From Litorimonas sp039975855 (GTDB lineage: Bacteria; Pseudomonadota; Alphaproteobacteria; Caulobacterales; Maricaulaceae), in the NCBI GenBank assembly GCA_039975855.1, contig JBDWGH010000003.1, positions 620,001 through 684,000 on the forward strand: DNA of 64,000 bases, read 5' to 3'. This document shows positions 54,180-62,314 of this stretch, one piece after another. Positions within the stretch are counted from its first letter, which is position 1. Every line of letters begins with the position of its first letter. The notes under the pieces were generated by a model, which was not told the origin of the DNA, ran no database searches, and saw only the letters and a list, made by a program, of their open reading frames with translations. The position numbers and the translations under genes were made by a program.

Positions 54180-54340
54180 AGCTCTTTAGAAAAGACGATT
54201 TTACGTCATCCGGAAACAAAAAACCGGAAAATTCTTGAGTCCAAAGCAATTCAATACTTTTACCCTTTTACTGTTTCAGGCAAAACCTCGGTAAATATCT
54301 GGGTGTTTGATTGATCACACTCATCAGAAAGCGGGGGTTT

Positions 54341-55321
54341 ATGACCAAAGAAGTTACATTATCTAATATCGAAAGTTTACTTGACGAAACGATCGAGAAG
54401 AAAATTGAACCTATTATGAAAAGACGGTTCGATGCTCAGGAAGCAAAGCGTTTCCGCCAAATGTCCTTGGTTATCGCAATGTTGAGTGTGATCGGTATCG
54501 GTACCATTGGCGGATGGGTCACGGGTCACGTCAATAATGAAGTCGAGCGACGCGTCGAACTCGCAACTGCGGAAACCGTCGATAAAATATCCCTTTCCGG
54601 ATTTGCAGTTCTAGCAAATCAGCTTTCTAACTCCGACACATTTAGCCGCGCCCAAGAACAAGGCGCCGTGGATTACCTCAAAAGCTTTCAAGGCAAACGC
54701 GACATATTAGATAACCCCGAGTTTGAGGTCAGTTTAAAAAAGGTCGTTGAAGCGCTTGTTCAAGCTGATCGGGTCGATAGTTTACGGGAGATCTTTGGGA
54801 TGTATCGTGAGGAAATCCCCAAAGATCAAAAGGCCTTAGTGCAGCTGACACATCACTTCGGACAAACCTTGGTCGGACGACCCTATACGCCTGAAAATGA
54901 CGAAACATTAGAGAACTTCGAATACCTTGAACGGTTTGTTAGAACTTCAAACTATCCCGAAGTACCAATGGTTTATCGCGTTTTATTCACGGCCAACGAA
55001 TCTTCGGAGAGAGTTAAGCCAGAGGTCATTAAAATGATTAAGGCATCTAAACAGCTATCTAAACCGGACGGCACGAGCTTCTTCTTTAATCTCATCGACC
55101 GAGCCTATGTCGAGAACTGGGCCTCACGCGAAATCATGAATGCCGTGGCTATGGAACAGAGCATTAGGACGTTTTTTAGCACTTACGGAGATGAACTTCA
55201 GGCTACATACCCCAATTTATCTGACGAGCTCATCTCTATGATTAAGAACGGAGAGATAAGGGGTGACGAAAATGTGCAAGCAGCATCACAAATTATCATT
55301 TGCGGGGAGATAGACTGCTAG
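54341..55321 (+). CDS. Unknown single-pass membrane protein
   Basis: 326 residues from the ATG at 54341, with GGGGG upstream; a TTG at 54311 is less likely. The N-terminus is charged and helical (MTKEVTLSNIESLLDETIEKKIEPIMKRRF), followed by one transmembrane helix at about 42-62 (MSLVIAMLSVIGIGTIGGW) and a mostly helical acidic domain. A cysteine pair ends the protein (IICGEIDC). I recognise no family. It follows the trypsin-like gene, but 161 bases apart, and converges with the transporter gene with a 4-base overlap. Confidence 0.65.
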   Translation: MTKEVTLSNIESLLDETIEKKIEPIMKRRFDAQEAKRFRQMSLVIAMLSVIGIGTIGGWVTGHVNNEVERRVELATAETVDKISLSGFAVLANQLSNSDTFSRAQEQGAVDYLKSFQGKRDILDNPEFEVSLKKVVEALVQADRVDSLREIFGMYREEIPKDQKALVQLTHHFGQTLVGRPYTPENDETLENFEYLERFVRTSNYPEVPMVYRVLFTANESSERVKPEVIKMIKASKQLSKPDGTSFFFNLIDRAYVENWASREIMNAVAMEQSIRTFFSTYGDELQATYPNLSDELISMIKNGEIRGDENVQAASQIIICGEIDC

Positions 55322-56562
55322 ACCTTCCCCTCGCCCACTCCAAAAAGTTTGCCCCGCTCCGTAATAAGAATGATGATAAGGCTAGCTACGCCTAACAAAA
55401 CATAGGCAATCAAAAGCGGTCTGACGGTGCCGTCAAAACTACCTGCAACCAGGAAACCTAGAGAGCTGGCCAGAGTAATGGTCACAAAACCATAAACGGC
55501 GTTGGCAGTCCCAGCGACTTTTCCCATATGTTCCATAGCGAGGCTGGAGAAGTTTGCTCCCATCATACCAAAACACCCAAATGTCAGTGTAAACAGCACG
55601 TAAAAGACCCAGAAATTCCGCCCTAAAAATTGCATGTAGAGCAGATTGAAAAGTGACAAGACGATAAAAATCAGAACGATCGCGTGGCTGATGCGCCGCA
55701 TCCCATAGCGACCTACAACCCGACTATTCAGTAAATTCATGACTGCCAAAAGACCCGCGATTCCCGCAAAATAGAGGTAGAATTTCTCTCCACGGCCAAA
55801 CACCTCATCAAAGACCTGTTCACTGGCCCCAATAAAAGCAAACAAACACCCAAATATAATCCCGCTCGCCATCATATAACCTGCCGTTACACGGTGAGAG
55901 GCGATCATTTTGAAGGCTCCGACGACCTGTTCAAAAGAGAATGGGCGCTTATCTTCCTCTGCCAATGTCATTGGCAGTCGAAACTGAGTCCACAGGAAGA
56001 TCACGGCTGAAAAAACGCCTAAACTTCCGAATACCCATTGCCAATCCATGACCGCCATTATTGCCGTTCCGACCGCAGGCGCGAGTATCGGTACGATCAT
56101 AAAGACGGTATAAACTAACGACAATATACTCGCCATGGCGCGTCCCTTGGTCAAATCACGAATGATTGCGCCGGCGGAAACGCGGGTTCCAGCACAACAG
56201 ATACCTTGCAGAAAACGGAATGCCAACAAACTGCCAAAACTCGGTGCAATCATGCATGCAAAAGCCGTTATAAAATATCCAACGAGACTAAACTGAAGCA
56301 GTATTTTACGACCAAAACGATCTGAAATTGGGCCAAACAAAAGTTGCGGAAATCCAAACCCAAAAACAAACGCAAAAATCACATATTGCTGGTGATTATC
56401 CGTCTCGACTTCATAGTGATCGCCAATAATTTCCAATGCAGGGAGCATCACGTCTATGCCCATGGCTTGAAGGCCAAAGATCGCAGCCATCATGGCTACA
56501 AATTCCCATCGAGGGATCGGGATGACGGGGCTCTTCTCTTTGCAGGGCGGGGTGACGCTCAC
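55318..56562 (-). CDS. Bcr/CflA-type MFS drug transporter
   Basis: 414 residues from a GTG preceded by GGAGA. Twelve hydrophobic segments, MFS loop GPISDRFGRKILL between helices 2 and 3, and the drug-efflux motif region RFLQGICCAGTRVSAGAIIRDL, where Bcr/CflA proteins have a similar sequence. Likely a drug/H+ antiporter of the inner membrane; substrate unknown. Confidence 0.88.
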   Translation of the reverse strand: MSVTPPCKEKSPVIPIPRWEFVAMMAAIFGLQAMGIDVMLPALEIIGDHYEVETDNHQQYVIFAFVFGFGFPQLLFGPISDRFGRKILLQFSLVGYFITAFACMIAPSFGSLLAFRFLQGICCAGTRVSAGAIIRDLTKGRAMASILSLVYTVFMIVPILAPAVGTAIMAVMDWQWVFGSLGVFSAVIFLWTQFRLPMTLAEEDKRPFSFEQVVGAFKMIASHRVTAGYMMASGIIFGCLFAFIGASEQVFDEVFGRGEKFYLYFAGIAGLLAVMNLLNSRVVGRYGMRRISHAIVLIFIVLSLFNLLYMQFLGRNFWVFYVLFTLTFGCFGMMGANFSSLAMEHMGKVAGTANAVYGFVTITLASSLGFLVAGSFDGTVRPLLIAYVLLGVASLIIILITERGKLFGVGEGKV

Positions 56563-56635
56563 GATAGTCTCCTATGTGCGCGCTATGCGCCTGAGTGACC
56601 TTTCCCGCAAGCGGTCACTGTCTCAAATTCGAAGT

Positions 56636-57298
56636 TTATTCCCAAACTTCGGCGATTTGATTGAACGCCTTTTTCTCAAGCGCGTGAACCGGAACAGTTG
56701 CATCCTTGGCCGGGTGCCCGACTACAAGCAGAACAAGGGGCTTTTCTGAATTTGGACGACCACAAATTTCTCGTAAAAAATTCATGGGCGCGGGCGTGTG
56801 GGTCAATGTTGCTAATCCGGCGGCATGAAGTGTGGTGATCAACATCCCGATAGCAATCCCAACACTCTCCGTGACGTAGTAATGCTTCTCTCCGTCCGGG
56901 CCTTTTTTCTGCGCGAATATTGCGATGAGCCAAGGCGCAGTTTCCAGAAACGGTTTCGAGGCATCTGTACCTAACGGCGTTAAAGCATCCAGCCATTCAT
57001 CAGACGCACGGCCGCCATAAAATGCCCGCTCCTCTTCTTCAGCAGCCAAGCGGATGCGGCGTTTCATATCAGGATTGGAGATTGCTGCGAAATGCCAAGG
57101 CTGTTGATTGGCCCCATTCGGCGCTGTTGCGGCCGCCTTTATCGCGGTTTCAATCACATCTCGGGGTACTGGTGTATCAGCGAAATCACGGATCGTGCGG
57201 CGTGTGGCCAAGACTTTAAGCATATCCAAAGCACGTTCTGACATGTCCTCATTGGTGACAGGCAAATAGCCTTTTAATGGTATATGATCATCACTCAT
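56636..57298 (-). CDS. Nitroreductase family protein
   Basis: 220 residues from the ATG at 57298, overlapping the tdh stop (ATGA). FMN-binding marks: RRTIRDFADTPVPRDVIE, AAATAPNGANQQPW, and a C-terminal LVVGHPAKDA. Probably reduces nitro or quinone compounds, or is an iodotyrosine-deiodinase-like member; substrate unknown. Co-transcribed with tdh and kbl. Confidence 0.88.
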   Translation of the reverse strand: MSDDHIPLKGYLPVTNEDMSERALDMLKVLATRRTIRDFADTPVPRDVIETAIKAAATAPNGANQQPWHFAAISNPDMKRRIRLAAEEEERAFYGGRASDEWLDALTPLGTDASKPFLETAPWLIAIFAQKKGPDGEKHYYVTESVGIAIGMLITTLHAAGLATLTHTPAPMNFLREICGRPNSEKPLVLLVVGHPAKDATVPVHALEKKAFNQIAEVWE

Positions 57299-58341
57299 AT
57301 CTTTGACCAATCTAGAATAACTTTCCCCGCTTTGCGTGTTTCCATCAGATCAAACGCCTCTTGCCAGTCTTTTGCAGGGAAACGGTGGGTAATCATAGAT
57401 GACATATCCAGTCCGCTATCGAGTAATGCTAACATCTTGTACCACGTCTCATACATTTGCCGGCCATAGATACCTTTTACTGTTAGAGCCTTCCCGACAA
57501 TCTTTCCCAGATCCACTGGATAAGGCGTTGCTGGAATACCTAGCATGGCAATACTTCCTCCCATCAACATCGTGTCTAACATCTGCTCAAATGCGGGTTT
57601 TGCGCCGCTCATCTCCAGACCGACATCGAAACCTTCATTCATGCCGATTTCAGTCATCACCTGACGCAAATCTTCATTCATCGTATTGACCATGCGCGTA
57701 CGGCTGGTGAGATTTTTTGCAAAATTTAAACGCCAATCTTCGATATCTGTCAAAACAACGCGGCGCGCGCCTGCACTCTCCGCCACGGCCGCGGCCATTA
57801 TTCCAATCGGCCCAGCTCCCGTGATAAGAACGTCTTCTCCAACAAGATCATAGGCAAGTGCTGTGTGAACCGCATTGCCGAGCGGGTCCATGATAGCGGC
57901 GATATCCAAGGGAATAGATTCTGGAAGGGGTATGACGTTGAATTCTGGTAAAGCCAGATACTCCGCAAAGGCCCCAGGTAAATTGACGCCAATACCTTTT
58001 GTGTCTGGGTCGAGATGAAATCGCCCTGCCCGTGCATTCCGTGACCGACGCCCAACAACGTGGCCTTCACCTGTCACGCGATCTCCGACGCTGACTCTTT
58101 TTACCGTAGAGCCAATAGCCGCAACCGTACCGCCATATTCATGTCCGACAACCATGGGGACTGGAACATTTTTCTGTGCCCATTCATCCCAGCCATAGAT
58201 GTGCATATCAGTTCCGCAGATCGCAGTACGTTCGATCTTTATCAGCACCTCGTCGGGGGCGATTTCCGGAACGGGAACATCTTGTAGCCAAAGACCTTTT
58301 TCAGCCTTTGCTTTGACAAGAGCTTTCATGATTTGGGTCAT
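57295..58341 (-). CDS. tdh: L-threonine 3-dehydrogenase
   Basis: 348 residues. Zinc alcohol-dehydrogenase family: catalytic zinc cysteine in TAICGTDMHIYGWDEW, GHEYGGTVAAIG, NAD loop ITGAGPIGIMAAAV, and the TDH-specific EMSGA segment. Oxidises threonine to 2-amino-3-ketobutyrate for Kbl. Overlaps kbl by four bases. Confidence 0.96.
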   Translation of the reverse strand: MTQIMKALVKAKAEKGLWLQDVPVPEIAPDEVLIKIERTAICGTDMHIYGWDEWAQKNVPVPMVVGHEYGGTVAAIGSTVKRVSVGDRVTGEGHVVGRRSRNARAGRFHLDPDTKGIGVNLPGAFAEYLALPEFNVIPLPESIPLDIAAIMDPLGNAVHTALAYDLVGEDVLITGAGPIGIMAAAVAESAGARRVVLTDIEDWRLNFAKNLTSRTRMVNTMNEDLRQVMTEIGMNEGFDVGLEMSGAKPAFEQMLDTMLMGGSIAMLGIPATPYPVDLGKIVGKALTVKGIYGRQMYETWYKMLALLDSGLDMSSMITHRFPAKDWQEAFDLMETRKAGKVILDWSKI

Positions 58342-59531
58342 GAGATAACACCTAATTCACGTCCTACCTTCGTAAAGGCTCTTATGGCTTGCTCAATTTG
58401 CTCTGGCGTATGAGCCGCACTCATTTGTGTGCGAATTCTGGCTTGACCCTTTGGGACAACAGGGAAGAAGAAGCCGATGACATAAACGCCTTCATCCAAG
58501 AGTTTCGATGCCATTTCCTGCGCTAACTTCGCATCACCCAACATTACCGGAATGATGGGGTGTTCGCCCGGCTTTAAGGTAAATCCAGCGGCCTCCATTC
58601 CTGCACGAAATTGTTTCGCATTCGCTGTAATCCGTGCGCGGAGGTCGTTCCCATTTTTCGCCATTTCAATGGCCTTAATGCTGGCGCCAACCAATGGTGG
58701 AGCTAGACTATTTGAGAACAAGTAAGGTCGTGACCTTTGACGCAAAATATCGACAACTTCCTGCCGTGCACATGTGAAACCGCCCATTGCGCCCCCAAGG
58801 GCTTTGCCGAGGGTACCTGTTAGAATATCAACGCGGCCCTCTACACCGCAAAACTCGGCAGACCCCCGTCCACCCGCGCCAAGAAATCCAGTCGCATGGC
58901 AGTCATCCACCATGAGTATAGCGCCATATTTGTCTTTGAGATCACAAACATCTTTTAGATTGGCGATGATACCGTCCATTGAGAATACGCCATCGGTTGC
59001 GATCATAATACGGCGTGCACCACCCTCTTTCGCCTCGATCAAATTCGCCTCCAAGTCGGCCATATCATTATTGGCGTAGCGAAACCGTTTTGCCTTACAG
59101 AGGCGAATTCCATCGATGATAGAAGCGTGATTAAGAGAGTCAGAAATTATAGCGTCTTCTGGCCCGAGAAGAGGTTCAAAAACGCCACCATTGGCATCAA
59201 AACAAGCGGCGTAAAGAATGCTGTCTTCAAACCCCAACCAGTTCGCGAGTGATGTCTCAAGCTCTCGATGTTGGCCCTGCGTACCGCAAATGAATCGAAC
59301 GGACGCCATACCAAAACCGTGCTCATCCAAAGCAGCCTTTGCGGCAGCCACCAGTTCAGGACTATCAGCTAAGCCCAGGTAATTATTGGCACAGAAGTTC
59401 AGAACATCTTTGCCACCAACATGGATAGAGGCGTCCTGTTCACCGATGATGAGGCGCTCGGTCTTATACAAACCGTCCTCACGAATTTGTTCCAAGGTTT
59501 GTGACAAGTCGGCATAAAATGCGCTGGACAT
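58338..59531 (-). CDS. kbl: 2-amino-3-ketobutyrate CoA ligase (glycine C-acetyltransferase)
   Basis: 397 residues, the normal family length, from the ATG at 59531 with GGAG upstream. Alpha-oxoamine synthase motifs: NFCANNYLGLADSPE, DDCHATGFLG, PLP lysine in TLGKALGGAMGG, RPYLFSNSLAP. Cleaves 2-amino-3-ketobutyrate to glycine and acetyl-CoA. First gene of the kbl-tdh-nitroreductase operon. Confidence 0.96.
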   Translation of the reverse strand: MSSAFYADLSQTLEQIREDGLYKTERLIIGEQDASIHVGGKDVLNFCANNYLGLADSPELVAAAKAALDEHGFGMASVRFICGTQGQHRELETSLANWLGFEDSILYAACFDANGGVFEPLLGPEDAIISDSLNHASIIDGIRLCKAKRFRYANNDMADLEANLIEAKEGGARRIMIATDGVFSMDGIIANLKDVCDLKDKYGAILMVDDCHATGFLGAGGRGSAEFCGVEGRVDILTGTLGKALGGAMGGFTCARQEVVDILRQRSRPYLFSNSLAPPLVGASIKAIEMAKNGNDLRARITANAKQFRAGMEAAGFTLKPGEHPIIPVMLGDAKLAQEMASKLLDEGVYVIGFFFPVVPKGQARIRTQMSAAHTPEQIEQAIRAFTKVGRELGVIS

Positions 59532-59629
59532 ATGGAGCTCCGTGCTTTTGACCTTAATGCGCGCTTCATCACGAAACGTCACGCCCTTATAATCCGCGAT
59601 GACGCATATTTGTTTCAGGGATACCACAG

Positions 59630-60235
59630 ATGACAAAAGCCGATTGTTCAACAGAGGAATTGCTCAGGCAAATTCGTCAATGCACGGCTTGTACACACTC
59701 TGAACCTCCGCTTCCCGTCACGCCGAGACCTGTCATTCAGGCCGCTCGCTCCTCCAAAATTCGGATTATCGGGCAAGCACCAGGAACACGTGTTCACGAA
59801 AGCGGACGTCCATTTACCGATGCCTCCGGCGATCGACTCCGGGATTGGTTAGGTGTCACCTCCGAAGAATTTTACGATCCGTCTCTAATCGCCGTGACGC
59901 CGATGGGCTTCTGTTTTCCGGGACAGGATGCAAAAGGCGGTGATCTCCCCCCGCGGCGGGAATGCGGCCCGCTTTGGCAGGACCTTGTTGACGAGGCACT
60001 TCCGAATACGGAACTGACTTTAATAATCGGCATGTATGCAGTGAATTGGCATTTGAGAGACCAAGCAAAACGCAACCTTACAGAAACAGTGAAATCGTGG
60101 AGAGAATACGGCCCCGACCTTATTCCCCTCCCTCATCCAAGTTGGCGCAATAATGGCTGGATAAAACGTCATGACTGGTTTCCAGAATTACTGAGCGAAC
60201 TAAAGACCCGGGTGAGAGAGATCATCCAAGGTTAA
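59630..60235 (+). CDS. Uracil-DNA glycosylase superfamily protein
   Basis: 201 residues. UDG-fold marks: IIGQAPGTRVHESGRPF, a DWLG segment, and the late PHPSWRNNGW. CxxC near residue 18 recalls the Fe-S family 4-like glycosylases, though the other cysteines are not clearly placed. Probably DNA repair. Its 3' end overlaps the convergent pbpC by 36 bases. Confidence 0.85.
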   Translation: MTKADCSTEELLRQIRQCTACTHSEPPLPVTPRPVIQAARSSKIRIIGQAPGTRVHESGRPFTDASGDRLRDWLGVTSEEFYDPSLIAVTPMGFCFPGQDAKGGDLPPRRECGPLWQDLVDEALPNTELTLIIGMYAVNWHLRDQAKRNLTETVKSWREYGPDLIPLPHPSWRNNGWIKRHDWFPELLSELKTRVREIIQG

Positions 60236-62314
60236 CACCCGGAACTTCGTTTTTGATTGCGCTCCGTTCGCATCAACGACCTTCATCTCGTAAAACCCTG
60301 GAGATGGCGGGACGAAACGATATCCATTGCGCGTCTTTGGGATAGGCGTCGAATCCACATAAACGCGCGTATCAGTTCCTTCGGCTTGAACGAGCAGATC
60401 TACAGCATCAGAGGTATCTTTAAACTTGGAGACAAAAATATCGGTGTCTTGCAATGGGAATAAAATTACAGGCGCGGTTTCTTCTGCCGATTTCAAGCGC
60501 TCGGTCATCTCTGATCGTGCAACGAGTTGAGACTTCGTTCTATTATCGGGAAGACCATCAGCAATTTTGAAAAGAAGCGGAGCCGCCGCCTCGCGACCTG
60601 TTACACCTGGTCTGGGACCGCCATCGGGTCGTCCCACCCAGACGACAATCACATACTCACCTGATATTCCAGCCGCCCAACTGTCTCTAAATCCGTATGA
60701 AGTTCCTGTTTTATATGCCACTTCAGGAATATCTTTGCCCAAATGAGAAGGCATCACGCCTTTTGGTCGCGGCGAACTGGCCAAAACCCGCTTAAGTGTT
60801 CTGGCTGTATCAGGCTGCAGCAATTCGAATGACGACACATCTTCTTCGTCAGTTTGTATCCATGACAAGGGAGCGGCCACTCCGTCATTTGCGATGGCGG
60901 TATATAACATTGCGAGATCGGTTGCACGTAAACCCGTACCGCCCAAAGCCAGAGCTAATCCAGCCGTTGTATCATCTGTATCAGGTCCAGATTGTGATGT
61001 TCGCGCCCCTGCAGCTCGCAATGTGTCGTCTAATCTTCGTCCCCCAACATGATCCAAAACACCGACGGCGGGAATATTTAAGCTATGCTGCAGGGCCTGA
61101 GCCACAGTCACGTCCCCGTAATACCGACGATCGAAATTCTCTGGTCTATAAGATCCGAACCGACTTGGCGCGTCCCGAAGTCTAGTTTCACTTCCTATCA
61201 ATCCATCATCCATGCCAAGCCCATAGACAAAAGGTTTCAATGTTGACCCCGGCGACCGAATGGCCGCGGTCATATCGAGCCATCCCCCATCATGATCACG
61301 CCGTCCGATCGCGGCATGAGCCCGAACTTCGCGCGTTTTTGCATGAACGAGAATAGCAGAAGCATTTACGGCTTGGGGTTGCCGTTCAACATAATGGGCG
61401 AGATGCGCTTCAAGAGCCGTCTGTTGTTTTGGGTCTATCCAGCTCTGCACGGTTTCGCCTTCCGCGCTCAATTTCCTTGCCGATAACCAAGCCTGATTAG
61501 GAATTTTCTTTTTCTCTAATGGGATCGCCGCCATCTGTGCGCGTGATGCCGAGAGCTCATCAATTAGCCCTCCAGCCTCAAGCCGTTTTAGAATACGGCG
61601 CCGGCCCAGATTTGCCGCTTGAGCATGTCGATCTGGACGGCGCGCCTCAGGAGCTTGAGGCAAAGCAATGAGAAGCGCGATCTCATTATCTGAAAGGTAA
61701 CGCGGGGGTTTTCCAAAGTACATTCGGCTGGCGGCCTCTATGCCTTCGATATTACCACCATAACTAATACGGGTAAGATATTGTTCTAAAATTTCTTCTT
61801 TAGAAAAATGCAATTCGAAACGAAGCGCTTCAAAGCTCTCTATAACCTTCGACTTAAACGTTCTCGGGCGGGGCTTGTATTGCCTAATGAGCTGCATGGT
61901 CAGCGTTGATGCCCCTGACACCACTCGCCCTTCCGCTTTCCAACTACCTAGAGCCCGAATAATTGCGGCTCCATCGACCCCTGGGTGCGTGTAGAACCGT
62001 TTGTCTTCGATGAAGAGCAAGGCTTCGATAAAGGCCGGATCTATGTCACCAACATCAACCGCCATTCGCCAAGTGCCAGTCTCTACAGTCCGAACATTCA
62101 ATACCGCTCCATGACGGTCCTTAAGAACAGGTGACGTTGATGACAAATCGGCCTTAGACACGGGTGATTGCGCCAACCACAGACACAACCCTGCAACAAA
62201 GAGCAGAAGCGTATAACCAATCCAGCGGCGCAGCTTAGAAGTCTCCGCTAGGCATAATTTGCAAAGTCTTATGTTCAGTCGTTGCGACACGAGCGGGTCG
62301 GTACATGTCCTCAA
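60200..62314 (-). CDS. pbpC: Penicillin-binding protein 1C
   Basis: About 677-704 residues; the start is unsettled. The nearest standard start is TTG at 62314, 80 bases inside the upstream gene. The protein sequence fits better from codon 28 (CTG at 62233), with CGGAG before it and a basic-hydrophobic anchor right after. GT51 glycosyltransferase: IEDKRFYTHPGVDGAAI. Transpeptidase: active serine in SPGSTLKPFVYGLG, SLN in QHSLNIPAVG, KTG in AYKTGTSYGFRD. A C-terminal BiPBP_C-like domain ends the protein. It is paired with alpha-2-macroglobulin, the usual partner in Gram-negative bacteria. Confidence 0.93.
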   Translation of the reverse strand: MRTCTDPLVSQRLNIRLCKLCLAETSKLRRWIGYTLLLFVAGLCLWLAQSPVSKADLSSTSPVLKDRHGAVLNVRTVETGTWRMAVDVGDIDPAFIEALLFIEDKRFYTHPGVDGAAIIRALGSWKAEGRVVSGASTLTMQLIRQYKPRPRTFKSKVIESFEALRFELHFSKEEILEQYLTRISYGGNIEGIEAASRMYFGKPPRYLSDNEIALLIALPQAPEARRPDRHAQAANLGRRRILKRLEAGGLIDELSASRAQMAAIPLEKKKIPNQAWLSARKLSAEGETVQSWIDPKQQTALEAHLAHYVERQPQAVNASAILVHAKTREVRAHAAIGRRDHDGGWLDMTAAIRSPGSTLKPFVYGLGMDDGLIGSETRLRDAPSRFGSYRPENFDRRYYGDVTVAQALQHSLNIPAVGVLDHVGGRRLDDTLRAAGARTSQSGPDTDDTTAGLALALGGTGLRATDLAMLYTAIANDGVAAPLSWIQTDEEDVSSFELLQPDTARTLKRVLASSPRPKGVMPSHLGKDIPEVAYKTGTSYGFRDSWAAGISGEYVIVVWVGRPDGGPRPGVTGREAAAPLLFKIADGLPDNRTKSQLVARSEMTERLKSAEETAPVILFPLQDTDIFVSKFKDTSDAVDLLVQAEGTDTRVYVDSTPIPKTRNGYRFVPPSPGFYEMKVVDANGAQSKTKFRVLTLDDLSHPGL

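Noticed and set aside
54200..54240. CCGG...CCGG hairpin as terminator after the trypsin-like gene
   Set aside because: The stem is only four to five base pairs around a long A-rich loop and no T run follows.
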